Assembly (NCBI RefSeq): GCF_001625215.2
Contig: NC_030381.2
Location: forward strand, 2,195,131-2,259,130
Length of the DNA: 64,000 nt
Direction of reading: 5' to 3'
Source of the DNA: Daucus carota subsp. sativus
Taxonomy: Eukaryota; Streptophyta; Magnoliopsida; Apiales; Apiaceae
The notes under the pieces are model-generated. The model did not search any database, was not told the origin of the DNA, and worked only from the letters and a program-made list of their open reading frames with translations. Of this stretch, positions 23,059 to 36,300 are shown piece by piece. The position numbers were made by a program, and so were the translations under genes. The first letter of the stretch is position 1; each line of letters begins with the position of its first letter.

Positions 23059-25661
23059 CATTCGAATCCTCACTCTCCTTCCCTCGAGTTTAAAAAAAAA
23101 AATCACAAGAGCGAAAAACAGGGTTTAGAGTTCAGACTACTGGACTGCTGACATAATAACCAAAAGAAAAAGACCATGCAGTACAGCATTAGTACTATAT
23201 GATCAGATTGACCTAATATGCACAAGTAGAACTCTGGAGATTGGAGTGGCCCTTCTGTAAGTACTAATGATGCACTATTATATACTACCCTTTATGTACT
23301 TGCTAATAATCCAAGTCCTTGATCTGCCAATAGGCAAGATTCAAGAAATAAAGAAATTTAATTCGAAATCTTAGTTAAATGTTTATGCTTTATATAGTAT
23401 AAGAATTTAGTCTTTTGGGAGGAGAAGAGAGGTGAGAATTAAGGTCAATGAGAAGCATTTTTGGTGGCCACTTGAGCCAAAAAAGCTTCCTAATATCCTC
23501 CTTAGTGCAACTTAAATTAACTTCCAATAACCATCAAAAGATCACAAAAATATTCCACTTCACTTATTCTTTCATATATTAAATTCATGAATATGCTTAC
23601 TACTATATTGGTTTTCAAGTGAATATATTTAAGAATCTTTTACTATATTTTCATCTTTTTTGTTAATGGCTCTAGTGGTCTAAATCATAGTTAGTGCATT
23701 ATGTAATCTGTGACTCTAATGCTTTACTTTAAGACCCTAATGCTAAAAAGATGTGGACTTGCTGTGAATAAGTCAAATTTATGCTTATGGTCAGTAAAAG
23801 TAAAGATACTCCAATGAATTTACCTGAAGCATCATTCTTGCATGGCTGATAAGATCGATGACTCAGTCGGGGCTTCAGCCTGGGTTAGCCTCTCTGGTTC
23901 CGCTTCTGCTCCTGGCACCTTGACAATGTCATGCGTCTAAGCCCAACTCCATGCCTGAGACCTTTTAGTACACTGAGTGGGTGAATTCTTGAAATCTGAA
24001 ATTATATTTATTTTGCGTTTTTAGTTGCTCGATGCATTGCCATTATATCCACAAAAACATCTTTACGAGGATCGACTGATCAGGATACTGCAGATTCTTC
24101 TGATCACGCGGTCTTCCCAGAAAGCCATCTTACAAAAATCATCCTATGATGACAGAAACTAAGAAATGACAAGACAATGAAAATGCACTTCACAAGTAGG
24201 GATGCGAAAAGTTAGGACCACATATCACAACCTTATATTCCCTCCCAACTCTGCGATTCCTTTACAATTCACCACGAAGAAAATGACTTGTAAAAGTATA
24301 TATTATCTGAAAAATGATTCTTGAACATATGATTCTGATTTCTGAGAATGACATGCTGAATTCAGCTAATTTACAAGGCGCTGGTCCAAGAGAATATAAA
24401 AACGTGAAATTCTGTCCAAATCCGCGATTCAGAAGAATAGTCCAAAATATAACATAGATCATGATATACATGTGTAATTTCTCTGTCGCCGCCAGAATCT
24501 GACAACTGACAATCTGACATCATTCTAAACTGTTTTGCAGAATTTTATTTCAGGTCTGTTCTGTTTTGCAGAAATGTAAATCATCTGTCACTCATCAGTA
24601 GTAGATGGTGCATTGATCGTCTGCAAGACAAGCTATACGTATTTTAACAACACACATTACAGCAAGAGAACCAATTTATCTGTTCTACTGATGTTTAATA
24701 ATGAGAAATAACTCAAAATAAAAAATTCACTGATTTTTTGAGGTCAGTCTTTCTATTAGCCCCTCTCTGATTCCGCCACTTCCCAGAATCATCGCCTTTG
24801 AACGTTTTTTCAAGCAAGTTTTTTATAATAGAGGAAAGAAATGCATGCAGATTGCATTCATACCAAAGAATGTTCTCCTTTTGCTTTACACTGGTTTTAA
24901 ATGGAAAGAAAGAAATTGGGCGGCACAAGATAAGATAATCTCTACCACTTGACCTTTATGATTTCTTTTTCTCCTGTGGTTTACAGTTGAACTTCGATTA
25001 AGTAATATGGTTTTCCGGTTCCAACACAATAGAAACAGTGTATTTTTACTCTCGATAATATAATAAACTCGATAAAGTCAAATTTTTTACATAGTCGCAA
25101 GGTTATTACTTTAAAGAGGTTTGATCGGACGACCAATGAGCAATGAGGCAATGATGCTCAAATTTCATAAAGTCTAAGATTTTTTTTACACTCTGAAGAG
25201 AATGATAACAATGGTATATGCCATCATAGCAGCTACCTAGCTAGAGCTTAGATTTGCTAGACGAAAAAGGGTACATTCTGCTAGATCAAGCCTGCATAAA
25301 GTTGAGAGCAGATACTTGATTAGATTTCAATGAATCATATCTTTCTGAGATTAAAGAACTAATCACCATTTGTTCGCAAATTAGATTTGTGCTCCGGTGC
25401 ACTTAAAAATAGCAATAATCCTGAATATAGACAGATAAAATTTACGAATTCTGGAATCTTCTATATATTAATTAATAAAAATCATACTTTCCATCAAAAA
25501 AAATAAAAAATAAAAAATAAAAATCATACCAGGATATATGAATTAGGACCCAAAACCTGATTTTAACTAAGATCCGTGAGGTCTTTATCTGAGTTGGACC
25601 AATTATTTGGCATTCAGTTATACTAATGGCTCATAGGTTTTAGACCCCTGATCTCAGTATA
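23059..25661. other. Gene-free spacer
   Basis: About 2.6 kb without a supported gene or a clean transposon. Frames here are under 75 codons with no domain. A fragment of the gacggataaa repeat family lies at about 25425-25590, next to an A-rich run at about 25495-25525. Confidence 0.5.
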
Positions 25662-25912
25662 CTCCCTCTGTCCCATTTAATTGTATACGTTTCTTTTCAA
25701 CTGCTCGACACGCATTTCAATGCTCTTATAAAATATAGTTCCGTAACTTATTTTTGAGATTTTCTTTTTCTGAATAAAAATATAACATCCAAACTTTAAT
25801 TCAGAAAAAGAAAATTTTAAAAATAAATTACACAACTACACTTTACAGGAGCATTAAAGTCCGTGCCGCGTCTCCGTCCCCCAATGTATACAACTCAGGG
25901 GGACGGAGGGAG
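25662..25912. mobile_element. Stowaway-type MITE (subfamily A)
   Basis: Ends CTCCCTCTGTCCCATTTAA and CAGGGGGACGGAGGGAG, flanked by TA (25660-25661 and 25913-25914). The interior has acacgcatttcaatgctctt at the left and its inverted form near the right (ggagcattaaagtccgtg), making a long hairpin. Confidence 0.88.
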
Positions 25913-26288
25913 TATTTAATAACTACAGTATGTTTTTTGCCCTGTTATTCTGCAGAAGTAAACAGCACTTCATGTAGTAGAAGTTGTAATTTGAAGCAAA
26001 CTAAAATTTAAGCTGCTTCTTGCGAATCGTTTTTGTTACCGAAAGATTAAGTTCGTACCCAGTGTACAATAACTCCGTTATCAGCAAGTACGGGGCAGAA
26101 GGTCTGCCCATCATGAATTTTCAAGATATAATTTAATGCGAACGAAGGTTTGTGGCTTAGATCATAATGTTTTTATGAAGTCATCCACCAGAGAAAAAGG
26201 CTGCATGTATATATTATGAACCCAGTGTACTCCAAAATAACAAACTATTTCAGTTTGGAAGACAGTCATCTAATAGGCTACTTAAAAG

Positions 26289-26654
26289 CGGTGGCGGAAC
26301 CAGGATTTATTTCGACCCCGGGCTAAACTATTATTAAAATTTCAGCAAAAAAATTAAAAGTAAATATGCATACCTTAATTGGTTAAGTGGAGATATCTTT
26401 ACTGTCTTTTTTTTAGGAAGGAATAGATGACAACTGAATTCTACGATTTTGCATATTTTGATAACATTGTAAGATAATTTCATCGTCTATGTCTTTAAAT
26501 ATGGCCTTTTCGATGTAAACCACCATGTTAAGTGGGTTATTTTTATATATATATATTCATTTTTAAATTTGTCCCCGGGCTAAAAAACTAAAAATAAATA
26601 AATTATACTTATTATTTTTTTCTCAGCCGGGGCTAGCCCCCCTTGGTTCCGCCC
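26289..26654. mobile_element. MULE-like non-autonomous element
   Basis: The ends are CGGTGGCGGAACCAGGATTT and CCTTGGTTCCGCCC, a good inverted pair. The flanks share 11 bp, CTACTTAAAAG (26278-26288 and 26655-26665), consistent with a 9-11-bp target duplication. The interior is AT-rich with gtccccgggctaaa near the right end mirroring gaccccgggctaaac near the left. No coding capacity. Confidence 0.78.
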
Positions 26655-26665
26655 CTACTTAAAAG

Positions 26666-27573
26666 TTAAAACCTTGAAGTACAATCGGACAAAAAGCTCG
26701 TTTGGCTTACCTTACAATCAGATTTATGACCTAACGTGAATAAATGTGATAAGATAGGAGTTTAAAATAAAAATGACGTACGAGTAACTTATGTTTCAAA
26801 CTAACTTCTCCGACTTATTTTTGATTTCAATTCGAATTCTGACTTATACACAAATTTATATTTTCAGTTTAAAGTCAAAAACAAATTTAAGTCACTAATT
26901 TTGAACATAGCCAAACAATTTCAAATAATATCTTAATTTTTTTGCTTCAATTATTTTGAAATTCTCGATTCGATGTAAAAACAGTAAAGCTTGTTCTTGA
27001 AAAATGGGAAATAAATCTTGGGGCACTTTAGCAAAGTGTTTGCAAGATGCTCAACTGTTACACAATTTCAAAGAAACCCAAAGAGATTAGGTCAAAGTCT
27101 CATCTATATCCCTTTGTGATTCCTCTTACAAGCTCCCTTCAAAATGCACTTTGCCTTTTCTCCACCTTTTCTTGCATGCTTCTCTATAACAAACTCTTTG
27201 GAGTCTTGGGACTCTCAAAAGCCAAAACACACACACATAGTATATCCACACACATATTGGGCAGTTTATAGACTCCCATGGGTAATATGGTAATTTACTT
27301 TCCTTCATTCTTTGGCTTCTCTAGTACATTTTTAAGTGTTTTGATCTGATAATTTTGAGACAACCAACATAATTTGAGTATTCTGTCAAATCATCTAAAA
27401 TACGTATAAAAAGCCAAACCACGTATAAACAAAATATAATTAACGGAAATGCATCAACCAACTAATAAGGAACCTCTAGAAATTTTTATTATTTTTTCAT
27501 ACAGTCCCCACTGGTTATTAATATATAAGAGGCCTCTGGTGAAGCTGCAAACAACATTCAAGTTCTTGCAAGA
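26666..27573 (+). promoter_or_regulatory. Spacer and upstream region of the amino-acid transporter
   Basis: AT-rich. A TATA-like motif (cgtataaaaagcc) lies at about 27404-27416, about 165 bases before the start codon. A 74-codon frame at 27047-27271 has no family match. Confidence 0.35.
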
Positions 27574-29822
27574 ATGGAAGTCCTTAATCAACCAGCAGCA
27601 TCTACCAATGTCTGCTTCTCCAGTTACATTCATTCCCTGTCGGAAACGCCTCACAGGCTTCGAAACAGAATGCTAGCAACCTGGACACCAGAACAAGAAC
27701 TGAACCAAATGAGGCTGAGGTCTGGTGCAAACATGAAGAGAAAACTCATGTGGTATGATCTGGTAGCTCTAGGTGTGGGAGGAATGCTTGGCGCTGGAGT
27801 TTTCGTCACCACGGGCCGTGTGGCCAGGAGCAACTCAGGCCCTTCTGTCTTCATATCTTATATCATTGCAGGCATATCAGCTCTGCTTTCTTCTCTGTGT
27901 TACACAGAGTTCTCTGTTCAGATTCCTGTTGCTGGAGGCGCTTTTAGTTACCTAAGGGTGACTTTCGGTATGAAAGCTATTGCCTAATTGCATGCAGGTA
28001 CTGAAAAATAATCGATTACAGGTTTGTAAATGACTGTTTTCACAATTGTGCAGGAGAATTCGTGGGGTATTTTGCTGGAGCTAATATATTGATGGAATAC
28101 GTGCTCTCAAACGCTGCAGTTGCAAGGAGCTTCACTGAGTACTTATGCTGTGCTTTCGGAGAAAATGATCCGAATTCATGGAGGATTGAGGTGGATGGAT
28201 TGGTGAAGGGATACAACATGCTGGACTTGCCAGCAGTTGCTCTAATTATTCTGATCACTATTTGTTTATGCAATAGGTTCGCAATTCTTTAACACAGAAA
28301 AAAAATATTTATAATACGCTTAATGACTAATGACCTCTCCACTAATCACCATAAGTATTGCTTTTGGTGATTTTAAATTGATCTTTAGAGAAATATTCTA
28401 TGTTTTTGGCTTCTGAGAGTGATTAGTCTCTGATGAAATTGCAGTACCAAGGAAAGCTCGATGCTGAACCTCATAATGACGGTCTTTCATGTGCTGTTCT
28501 TCGTGTTCATCATAGTAGCTGCTTTCTACAATGGGAACACTGAGAACCTAGTTAAGCCAGCAGGCCTCGCCCCATATGGCGCGAAAGGGGTTCTTGACGG
28601 AGCTGCCATAGTTTACTTCAGTTATATAGGTTATGACTCGGTTTCAACAATGGCAGAAGAGATTAAGAACCCTACAAAGAGTCTTCCAATCGGCATTGTA
28701 GGCTCGGTTGTCATTGTTTCTGCTCTTTACTGCTTAATGGCTTTGGCATTGTGTGTTATGGTGCCATATGACCAGGTCAGTGATGATGATCAGTCTAAAG
28801 CTCTAAAGTTCAAAAGGCCAAAAATTGTATTTTAAATTGTTTGCATTTGGCTTAAATTCGAACAAACAAGTAAAATATGTCCTTATAAGTAGGCATTGTT
28901 CAAATGATTCATAGATATCAGAAAGTGCATCATTTTCACTTGCATTCCACAAGATGGGTTGGAAGTGGGCTGGAAATGTGGTTGGAGCTGGGGCAAGCCT
29001 CGGAATCGTTGCTTCTCTTCTGGTTGCGATGCTTGGCCAAGCTAGGTATCTCTGTGTCATCGGAAGGGCACGACTCGTGCCACTATGGTTAGCCAAGGTG
29101 CATCCTTCAACTGGCACCCCCTTGAATGCAACCATTTTCTTAGGTGAGGATCTATTAGGAAAGTCATATTTTCATATTTTTTTTTAGTATGTAAGTGTCT
29201 GAGATCGATTTTCGGATGAGCACACAGAAATTCTCAACAGGCCTTTCATTTTTCTTGTGATACAGGGGTCTGCCAGGCAACTATTGCACTCTTCACTGAA
29301 CTCAACATTGTGATCGAAATGATATCCATAGGCACTCTCCTCGTGTTCTACTTAGTAGCAAACGCCCTAATCTACCGTCGCTATGTGATCTCAAGTAACA
29401 ACCCTCCACAGCACACTCTCCTCTACCTCTTCATCCTCTCATGTACCTCACTCGGATTCTCCCTGTCCTGGAAACTCGAGCACCAATGGTGGGGACTTCC
29501 TCTATGCGGTGGCTCCATGATCATCCTCACCGCGTTTTTCCAGTACATGGTCCCCTGTGATCCCCAATCCACTGAGTGGTCAGTTCCCCTGATGCCATGG
29601 CCAGCAGCCACATCAATTTTCCTCAATGTCTTCCTCATGACCACTCTGCCAAAACTATCATACCAGAGATTTGGCCTATGGGCTTGTCTCGTAACTCTGC
29701 TCTACGTGTTTTATGGCGTTCACTCGACGTATCAGGGAGAAGCCGAGGACGCTAGCATTAGCAGCACAAACCACTCAAACTTTTCTACTCAACAAGAGAA
29801 ACTAGATATTCAGGTGCTTTAG
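27574..29822 (+). CDS. CAT8: Cationic amino acid transporter, CAT5/CAT8 type
   Basis: Five exons give 577 aa: 27574-27967, 28054-28276, 28445-28775, 28915-29143, 29266-29822. The start ATG begins MEVLNQPAAS, followed by FSSYIHSLSETPHRL and MLATWTPEQELNQMRLRSG, as in the plant CAT5/8 branch. Conserved core blocks include YDLVALGVGGMLGAGVFVTT (TM1), GPSVFISYIIAGISALLSSL, YVLSNAAVARSFTEYL and GIVASLLVAMLGQARYLCVI. There are about 14 hydrophobic segments, typical of the APC superfamily and the CAT family, with the C-terminal CAT extension (STEWSVPLMPWPA). The family moves cationic and some neutral amino acids by proton coupling, at the plasma membrane in the best-studied cases. Family membership is very clear; CAT8 rather than CAT5 is my best reading, not proven. 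Confidence 0.92.
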
Positions 29823-31271
29823 CCAAAGGCCAGGCACTTCTGTTGTGTAAACCCCTAGGTTTCCATTGTATGCAGTCACTTTTTTGATTCAGGGTTGTTA
29901 CATGGTGTAGATATAGTGGAAATTCCTTGATGAACATTGAGGATTTCCCAGAATGATCCAAGTAATGAGATAAAATGTAATCAGGTTCTTAACTTTCCAG
30001 CTTCTTGATGTAAAATGTTGTTTAGTCTGATTACTCATCCAAAACTAATTCTGATCCAACAATGTAAGGCAGCAGATAGGATTTTAAGTCGACAGCCTCA
30101 ATTGTGTTTCTTTGAATTAAGGCCAAATGATCATAAACGTTTAACAATCGATGAAAGGTTATCATAAGGTGTAAGGACTATACGTTCAGCGGAGGGTCTT
30201 TTTCTTCCGCTGATATAAAATAATTATTCACATTTCTTGTTCCGATTCCTTCCGATTTTTTTCTGTCAGAAAAATAACCGTTCATAACCGTTCACATCAC
30301 ATCTTTGGTCAGAGTTACTATTCGGTTAAAATTTTATTTTGGCAAAATACTAACCATTCATATCACATCTCTTGTCGGAGGTCATTTTTCAGTTAATGGC
30401 TCCCAACAATCTGCTACCATTCGGTTAAAATTAATAGCCCTCAACAATTTGCTACCATTTGGTCAAAATCAACTTTGTCCTAAGTATGATTGAAAAACCG
30501 GGCTCGTACATGTTATCTTGTTCGAGACATCTTCCGCTAAACTAAAATTACAATGAAAATTTTAATTTCTACTCATCATAATCTCAGTCATCTTATGCTA
30601 TACTAAAATCATAATCAAATACAACTAATCAGTTAATACTAAAAATAATTACGAATATATTAAAATCATAATCAAATATGAATAATCGGTATTCGGTTAC
30701 TTCAAACAGTCTAAATCCTATGAGGAATTTATCTCTCTCATAGGATCAATCCCAAGTATCTCCAACCCAAAAGGGTATCCACCTGCCTTGATCTCGAAAA
30801 CCGCACATATACCATTGACCAAGACCAAGCAATGTCTCACCTCTTATAAAAGAGAAGAAAGATCAGATAAGCAAGTGGGCAATCACATGCTACAAGCTTA
30901 TCTATCTATCTATTGCAATTTACAACCATTGTTGCTACTAAAAGAGTATGAGCAGTCAGGCTTGATATGTACGGTTCAGAGAAAAAGACTCTGAGATCTT
31001 GCTTTTCTCTGAGGACTCACAAGATAAACTAACTGGATTTGTACTAGACCACTAGACATGCAGCCAAAAAAGCAGGAGAGATATGTTGCACATTTATTTT
31101 TGTAATGCGGATGCATGCAAGATTGCGGCTTAGCTTAGAGGATAGAGATAAGAATGGGGGACATGAATTGGAGATTTGCAGGTGGCTTTATTGAGAAATG
31201 CTCGAGAGATTCTGTGTGATGCGACTTCAAAGCTGCATACTCTGTTTGACAGTACTAGCGTATTTTAGTTA
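29823..31271. other. Transporter 3'UTR and gene-free spacer
   Basis: The first 200 bases or so are probably 3'UTR. Around 30250-30480 short blocks repeat (accattcggttaaaa, ttcatatcacatct, caacaattgctacc-like), suggesting an old tandem or transposon remnant. Nothing coding is supported. Confidence 0.4.
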
Positions 31272-31541
31272 CTCTTTCCGTCCCTACGATTTCTATACAT
31301 TTTCCTTTTCTGAGATGTGCCATTCAATTTTATACGTTTCAAAACTTTCCCAAAATAGTAAATTTTTATTATATAAAAATCTCACTCGCCCACTAACTTC
31401 ATCTATTTTTCTAAATCTATCACTTAAATATTAACGAGTCCCACCACTTTACCTACTTTTCTTTCTCTTTCTCATTACTTTATACACTTTTCTTAGTCTT
31501 CGTGCCCATACAAATGTATATATATCAAAGGGAGGAGGGAG
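31272..31541. mobile_element. Stowaway-type MITE (subfamily B, diverged)
   Basis: Left end CTCTTTCCGTCCCTACGATT and right end AAAGGGAGGAGGGAG with TA on each side (31270-31271 and 31542-31543). The body (actcgcccactaacttcatc, gagtcccaccactttaccta) is the reverse complement of blocks in the element at 19404, so the two belong to one subfamily. Confidence 0.75.
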
Positions 31542-31543
31542 TA

Positions 31544-33302
31544 CTGGATTGACAGGATATGTAACTTTGAACACTTCACATGTTATAAAAGGGTTAATTA
31601 TCAATTATGTCATTTTTTATACTGGAAAATATCAAGTGGATCATTCGGAAATTTTTAGTCTCATTTAATCATTAAAATCAAAAAAAATATCAAATAGATA
31701 TCTCTAATATCTTTTTGAGAAGTAAACTTTATTTTTCATTAAGTTTCACACATTTTTCTTGGCTGTTAGTTTAATCAAATGAAATATTATGAATTCTAAT
31801 ATTTATGATAATATATTCAGATTTTAATAAATTTATTTAATATTTATATTTAATTTTAGTCATTTTATTTTTTACATGTAATTTAAGATATGAAGATTAA
31901 TATATATTATTTTTTAAATTTTTTCTGAATATTAAATTATTAATACTCATGTATTAAACTTATTCAGAAAAAATATACTTATTGAAATTTTGATGCATAC
32001 CCAAAGAAATACAGGCACACGACAGTTGAGCACGCAGATCGAGGTAAAAGTACCTCGTGAAGGGCCTCTAGGCTCTAGCTGCCCATTAGCCCATACTGTC
32101 TTTTTACATGATTTTTTTAACATTCTTTGGGTTTTTATTTTTTGAAGGATTTCTGAATATCAAATCAATACTTTAATTCAAAAATTTTACAGATAACATT
32201 TCTACTAAGATCAAAGCACTTAAAAATCCATACCAAAAGGTCAAAAAATATATAATACTCGAAAACAAAGAAAGTACCTTTATCATGTTACAAATTTCAC
32301 TAGTTACATTTACATATGTAAACTAGAAAATGTTTAGTGTATATTTTATTTATTCAGTAACTAAACACAAAAAATAGGAAAAAGAATAATCATTTCTTTT
32401 GAAGGCTGCCCTTTACCCCGCAAGCAAAGCATACACATATATCAATTTGCGATCTAACACATTTTTAAGTACTTTGAGTAAATTTTACAAATAATCTTTA
32501 TTTTGATTAACTCCTATCTCTTAATAACGGTGGTGAACCTTCGCATATATAAATCCTACATTACATAAAATTTAATGTTTAAGAATGTGCTCATAGACAA
32601 ACCATAATTTTATTTATATATACATTTGATACTATCTAGAGGCCAAGATCTGTATAACCTAACTTTGAACCAGAGGGCAAGACAAGGCTGCAACTAGAAC
32701 TTAAAAGCATCGAATCAACAAGAATTATTGTATATATAAAACACAAGAGTCAAAGAGAGTATAGCTTTAAAGATCATAAACAGATACCTCCCAATGTCTC
32801 AACTCCTGCTTCAAAGAACACATTCTGCTTCTCATCCATCACCTTTTGCGTTCCTGCATCTCCTTATCAATCTGCATTTTTCCGAAGATACGATATCATC
32901 CATTGGACTTCCTAATGTCATCATAATCTCCAACACAATCAAACATATCACACCAGAAAATATAAACCTAAACCTAAATATTGATAAGGTAGTGCTAAAG
33001 CAAATGGCTTCCCGCTATCTGCTTACCCTGCGACCAAGCTAGTTGAACCTGGAAATGAAGGTCGGGTGGGGTACATAGTAAAGAAACTTTTGAGTAATTG
33101 ACATTGATTTGAACAATCAACTCCTTTTGACATATCCATTTTTCTTGCTAAAGTTACATTAAATCATACAAATGAAATGATGAATAAAATGTTGAAAGCC
33201 ATATTCTTAACCTAATTCTCCAACAAGAAAAATTAAATCTTAGGGACGACAATGTTAAAATTTTGCAAATGTATCTTCCAAGAATGAAGCATCCGTGTAA
33301 GC
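31544..33302. other. Gene-free spacer before UVH1
   Basis: AT-rich DNA. The final part is probably the 3'UTR of the minus-strand UVH1 gene. The 82-codon frame at 32794-33042 has no domain and no family match. Confidence 0.45.
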
Positions 33303-36300
33303 CTAGAGTAAAGTTGGATACTTCGCATCAAGAAAGTCCTTTAACGTTTTGGCAGCTTTTTGACCACCCATCAACTCAGCTAATCTCTCTACAGGAAGGG
33401 TCGCAAGTTCGGACAAACTCTTACACCCGTCCATTAAAGCCCTGTAGTTGGAATCTGTAACCCCGGGAAGCCTTCTCAAGAACTCCACTGCTGATGTGTT
33501 ATAATTCTCTGCTCTGTAAAAAAGATTGGAGCCAACAATCATTTAACAACAAATATCACAGTTTGCAAGTCAAAGAGAAACATAATTACAGGAGCAATGA
33601 GCTGATGCACCTGATCTCAAAGAGTATACACTACTCAAATATAATAATTATACTATTCGCTATTTGGAATTAATTCAAACAGTGCAGTATGTTCCATATT
33701 CTGTGGAGAACCACGACCAACTCAACTTGAGGAATCTTACCTCACATCATCTTCTATAATACCATCTTCAGAGGGTACACCAACCCTAAGTGCCTTGGAT
33801 TCATCAGGTTCATCCTGATTTGCTTTGAGTGAAGCAAAAATCTCAGCTGTGGCATGCAAACTACGTGACCAAACAATACGCAGACGAGGAAAATGCAGAG
33901 CCAGCAGGGACAACTTGGATATTATACTGGTTGGTGCAACATCCTCGCCAATATCACTAGCTGACTGCAAGTTGCACCATTTAACATATGAGTAACATCT
34001 ACCTTCTGGTCACCTTACAAAACTAATCTTTATAGATATATTGGTACCTGAAATGAGAAGCTTTTGTCTTGCGAAAACTCGATTAAAAGAACAGGCATCC
34101 GATAATAACGAATCATCATTTCTGCTTGATGGAAGAGACGCCCTGATGCGAAACTACCAAAAAGATCATGTATACTTTTTCTCTCCACACATATTAATGG
34201 AGAAAGAATGTAGTCTCCAACTTCCAATGTCACGGGAATAATACGCATACCCTTCTGATGTAGTACATTTGGAAGGTTACTCATGAACTCCCTCATATCC
34301 ACTATGACCTAAAAATAGTAATATACAAAATCTCATAAAATAATAGAAGGCGACAGCACAAACATATTTGTCGTAATTTGGGATCAAACATGGATAAGGT
34401 GTGCTAGGAATAAATGACATACTTGCATTTCTTTTTCAATTTTCTTTCTTCCACCTGCCTTCCTGGTTATTGAATTTTGGGAAGCTACAGACGCTGGCTC
34501 AATGGGAGGATCAAACCCCGAAAAACTGCCTTCCTGATTATGATCCAATTAAAATTAACTAAATCAGCTGAATATGCAGATAAACAATGTAATAATGCGA
34601 AAAAATCTATTCAGGTAGATAATTATAATAACCACCTTACTTTACAACTATAAAAATTTGTCGAGCAGCACATTCACATAAATACATGATGACTAACAAC
34701 TAACCACTCTATTAGAAGAGTATTCTGACATTTTACAACATCAGTTGCCAGGATAGATCATTATCAAGTATAAAAAACTTAACAGCCCCAGAGCACCTAT
34801 GATGGATTAAGAAAAGAACAACAAAGCTAACCTGATAAGCTGGGAGCATCATCATAGATTTCTGCCTAATCAACGACTCAAAGGCTGAATGTTCTCTGCG
34901 ATTACTAGCCTCAAACTTCTGAACCTCCGTGGAATCATCGTAAAAAAGAAAATATACTCTCAACTTACTTGAAGGATTTTCAGATTTATAGATTTCAATT
35001 TCCCTGACAAAAGCCACATCAGGATGGTAAACAATGATTACAGAGGGTTCCAAGATGTCAAGTACATGACTATCACTATCAATGGCATAGAAAAGCACTG
35101 GTGGGAGTAGATTAGACTCTGTTGTTCCCTCAGTATCAACACTTTGCATATGCTTCCAAATAATCCCTCTGTCGGCAGAAAAATCCTTAACTATGCTTGT
35201 ATGGACATCACCAATAACCTCTGGATCTGTTCTCTTGTGACTTTCAGAGGAAACTTTATCTGATCTTTTATTCATTGCAGCTGCAGCACTATTTTTATCA
35301 TCGATATTTGAAGTGGTTGGCATATTTTTTGAGGCCCTTTTCTTCTTTCCTTTTTGATGTTCTGCTTTGTCCTCCAACATTTCAGAATTATCTCTGTCCT
35401 TGTCTTTTTTGACCTGTTTACGTAAATCAGTGGCTGCTGCAAGCAATGCATCATTTTCCTGCTTGCTAATGCTACTGACATCTGTATTATTTCCAGATAT
35501 CTTTCGGATCGTCCCATCAAGAACCCCAATTCCTTTAGATTCCTTCGATTTCTTCTTACCGTTGTGTTTTGGCAAACTTTGCAGTTCTACTTTGCTTAGC
35601 AAATATTTCTCCCACTCATCTTGCATGACCTATTAAGAATTCTCAAAAAGTACTTAGCAAGTCCATTCTTCAATAAGAAAATGACAGGCAACGAGAACTT
35701 TGTTAAGACATGAAAACACTCTATATAACTTGACTCCCAACTGAATATATGAAAGAATGTATAACAAACATGAGAACTACAGCTACTACATGCTGACGGT
35801 AGTTATAACAGATCCTACTAGTTCAGGACCAGGTTAAGAAGAAAGTATGCAGCTAAAAAATCAAGATTGAACTAGGTGGCTTCACTGCAGCTAGATTTTC
35901 ACAAGGAAAGAGACTGATTGCAATTTTTAAGACACAGGACCCGTTCACTTTACCTAATTTTAATTGACACACACACACACACACAGGGTCGCGCTCAAGA
36001 GAGAATCAGCCCTTAAAATAGAACCTTAGAACCACTAAGATTCTGCAACAGAACTCTAAATTTTAAATAAATTTTTAGGATCTAAATCTAAATACATATT
36101 TTTTGAATCGTTGTTTATGTTCAAAAATAAATTTACATGTTTTTTGCATCGTTGTATGTGTTCAAAAATAATTTCAAAATATAATATATAAACACGACAT
36201 TTTTTGCATGTGCAGTTCTGTTGCAGAATCCTAACCAATACTAGAAATAAGGCTAAGGGTTCTAAGGGTTCTTAGGCTAATGGTTCTAAGATTTTGCAGC

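Noticed and set aside
32794-33042. 82-codon plus frame downstream of UVH1
   Set aside because: No recognisable family and no splice context; likely chance.
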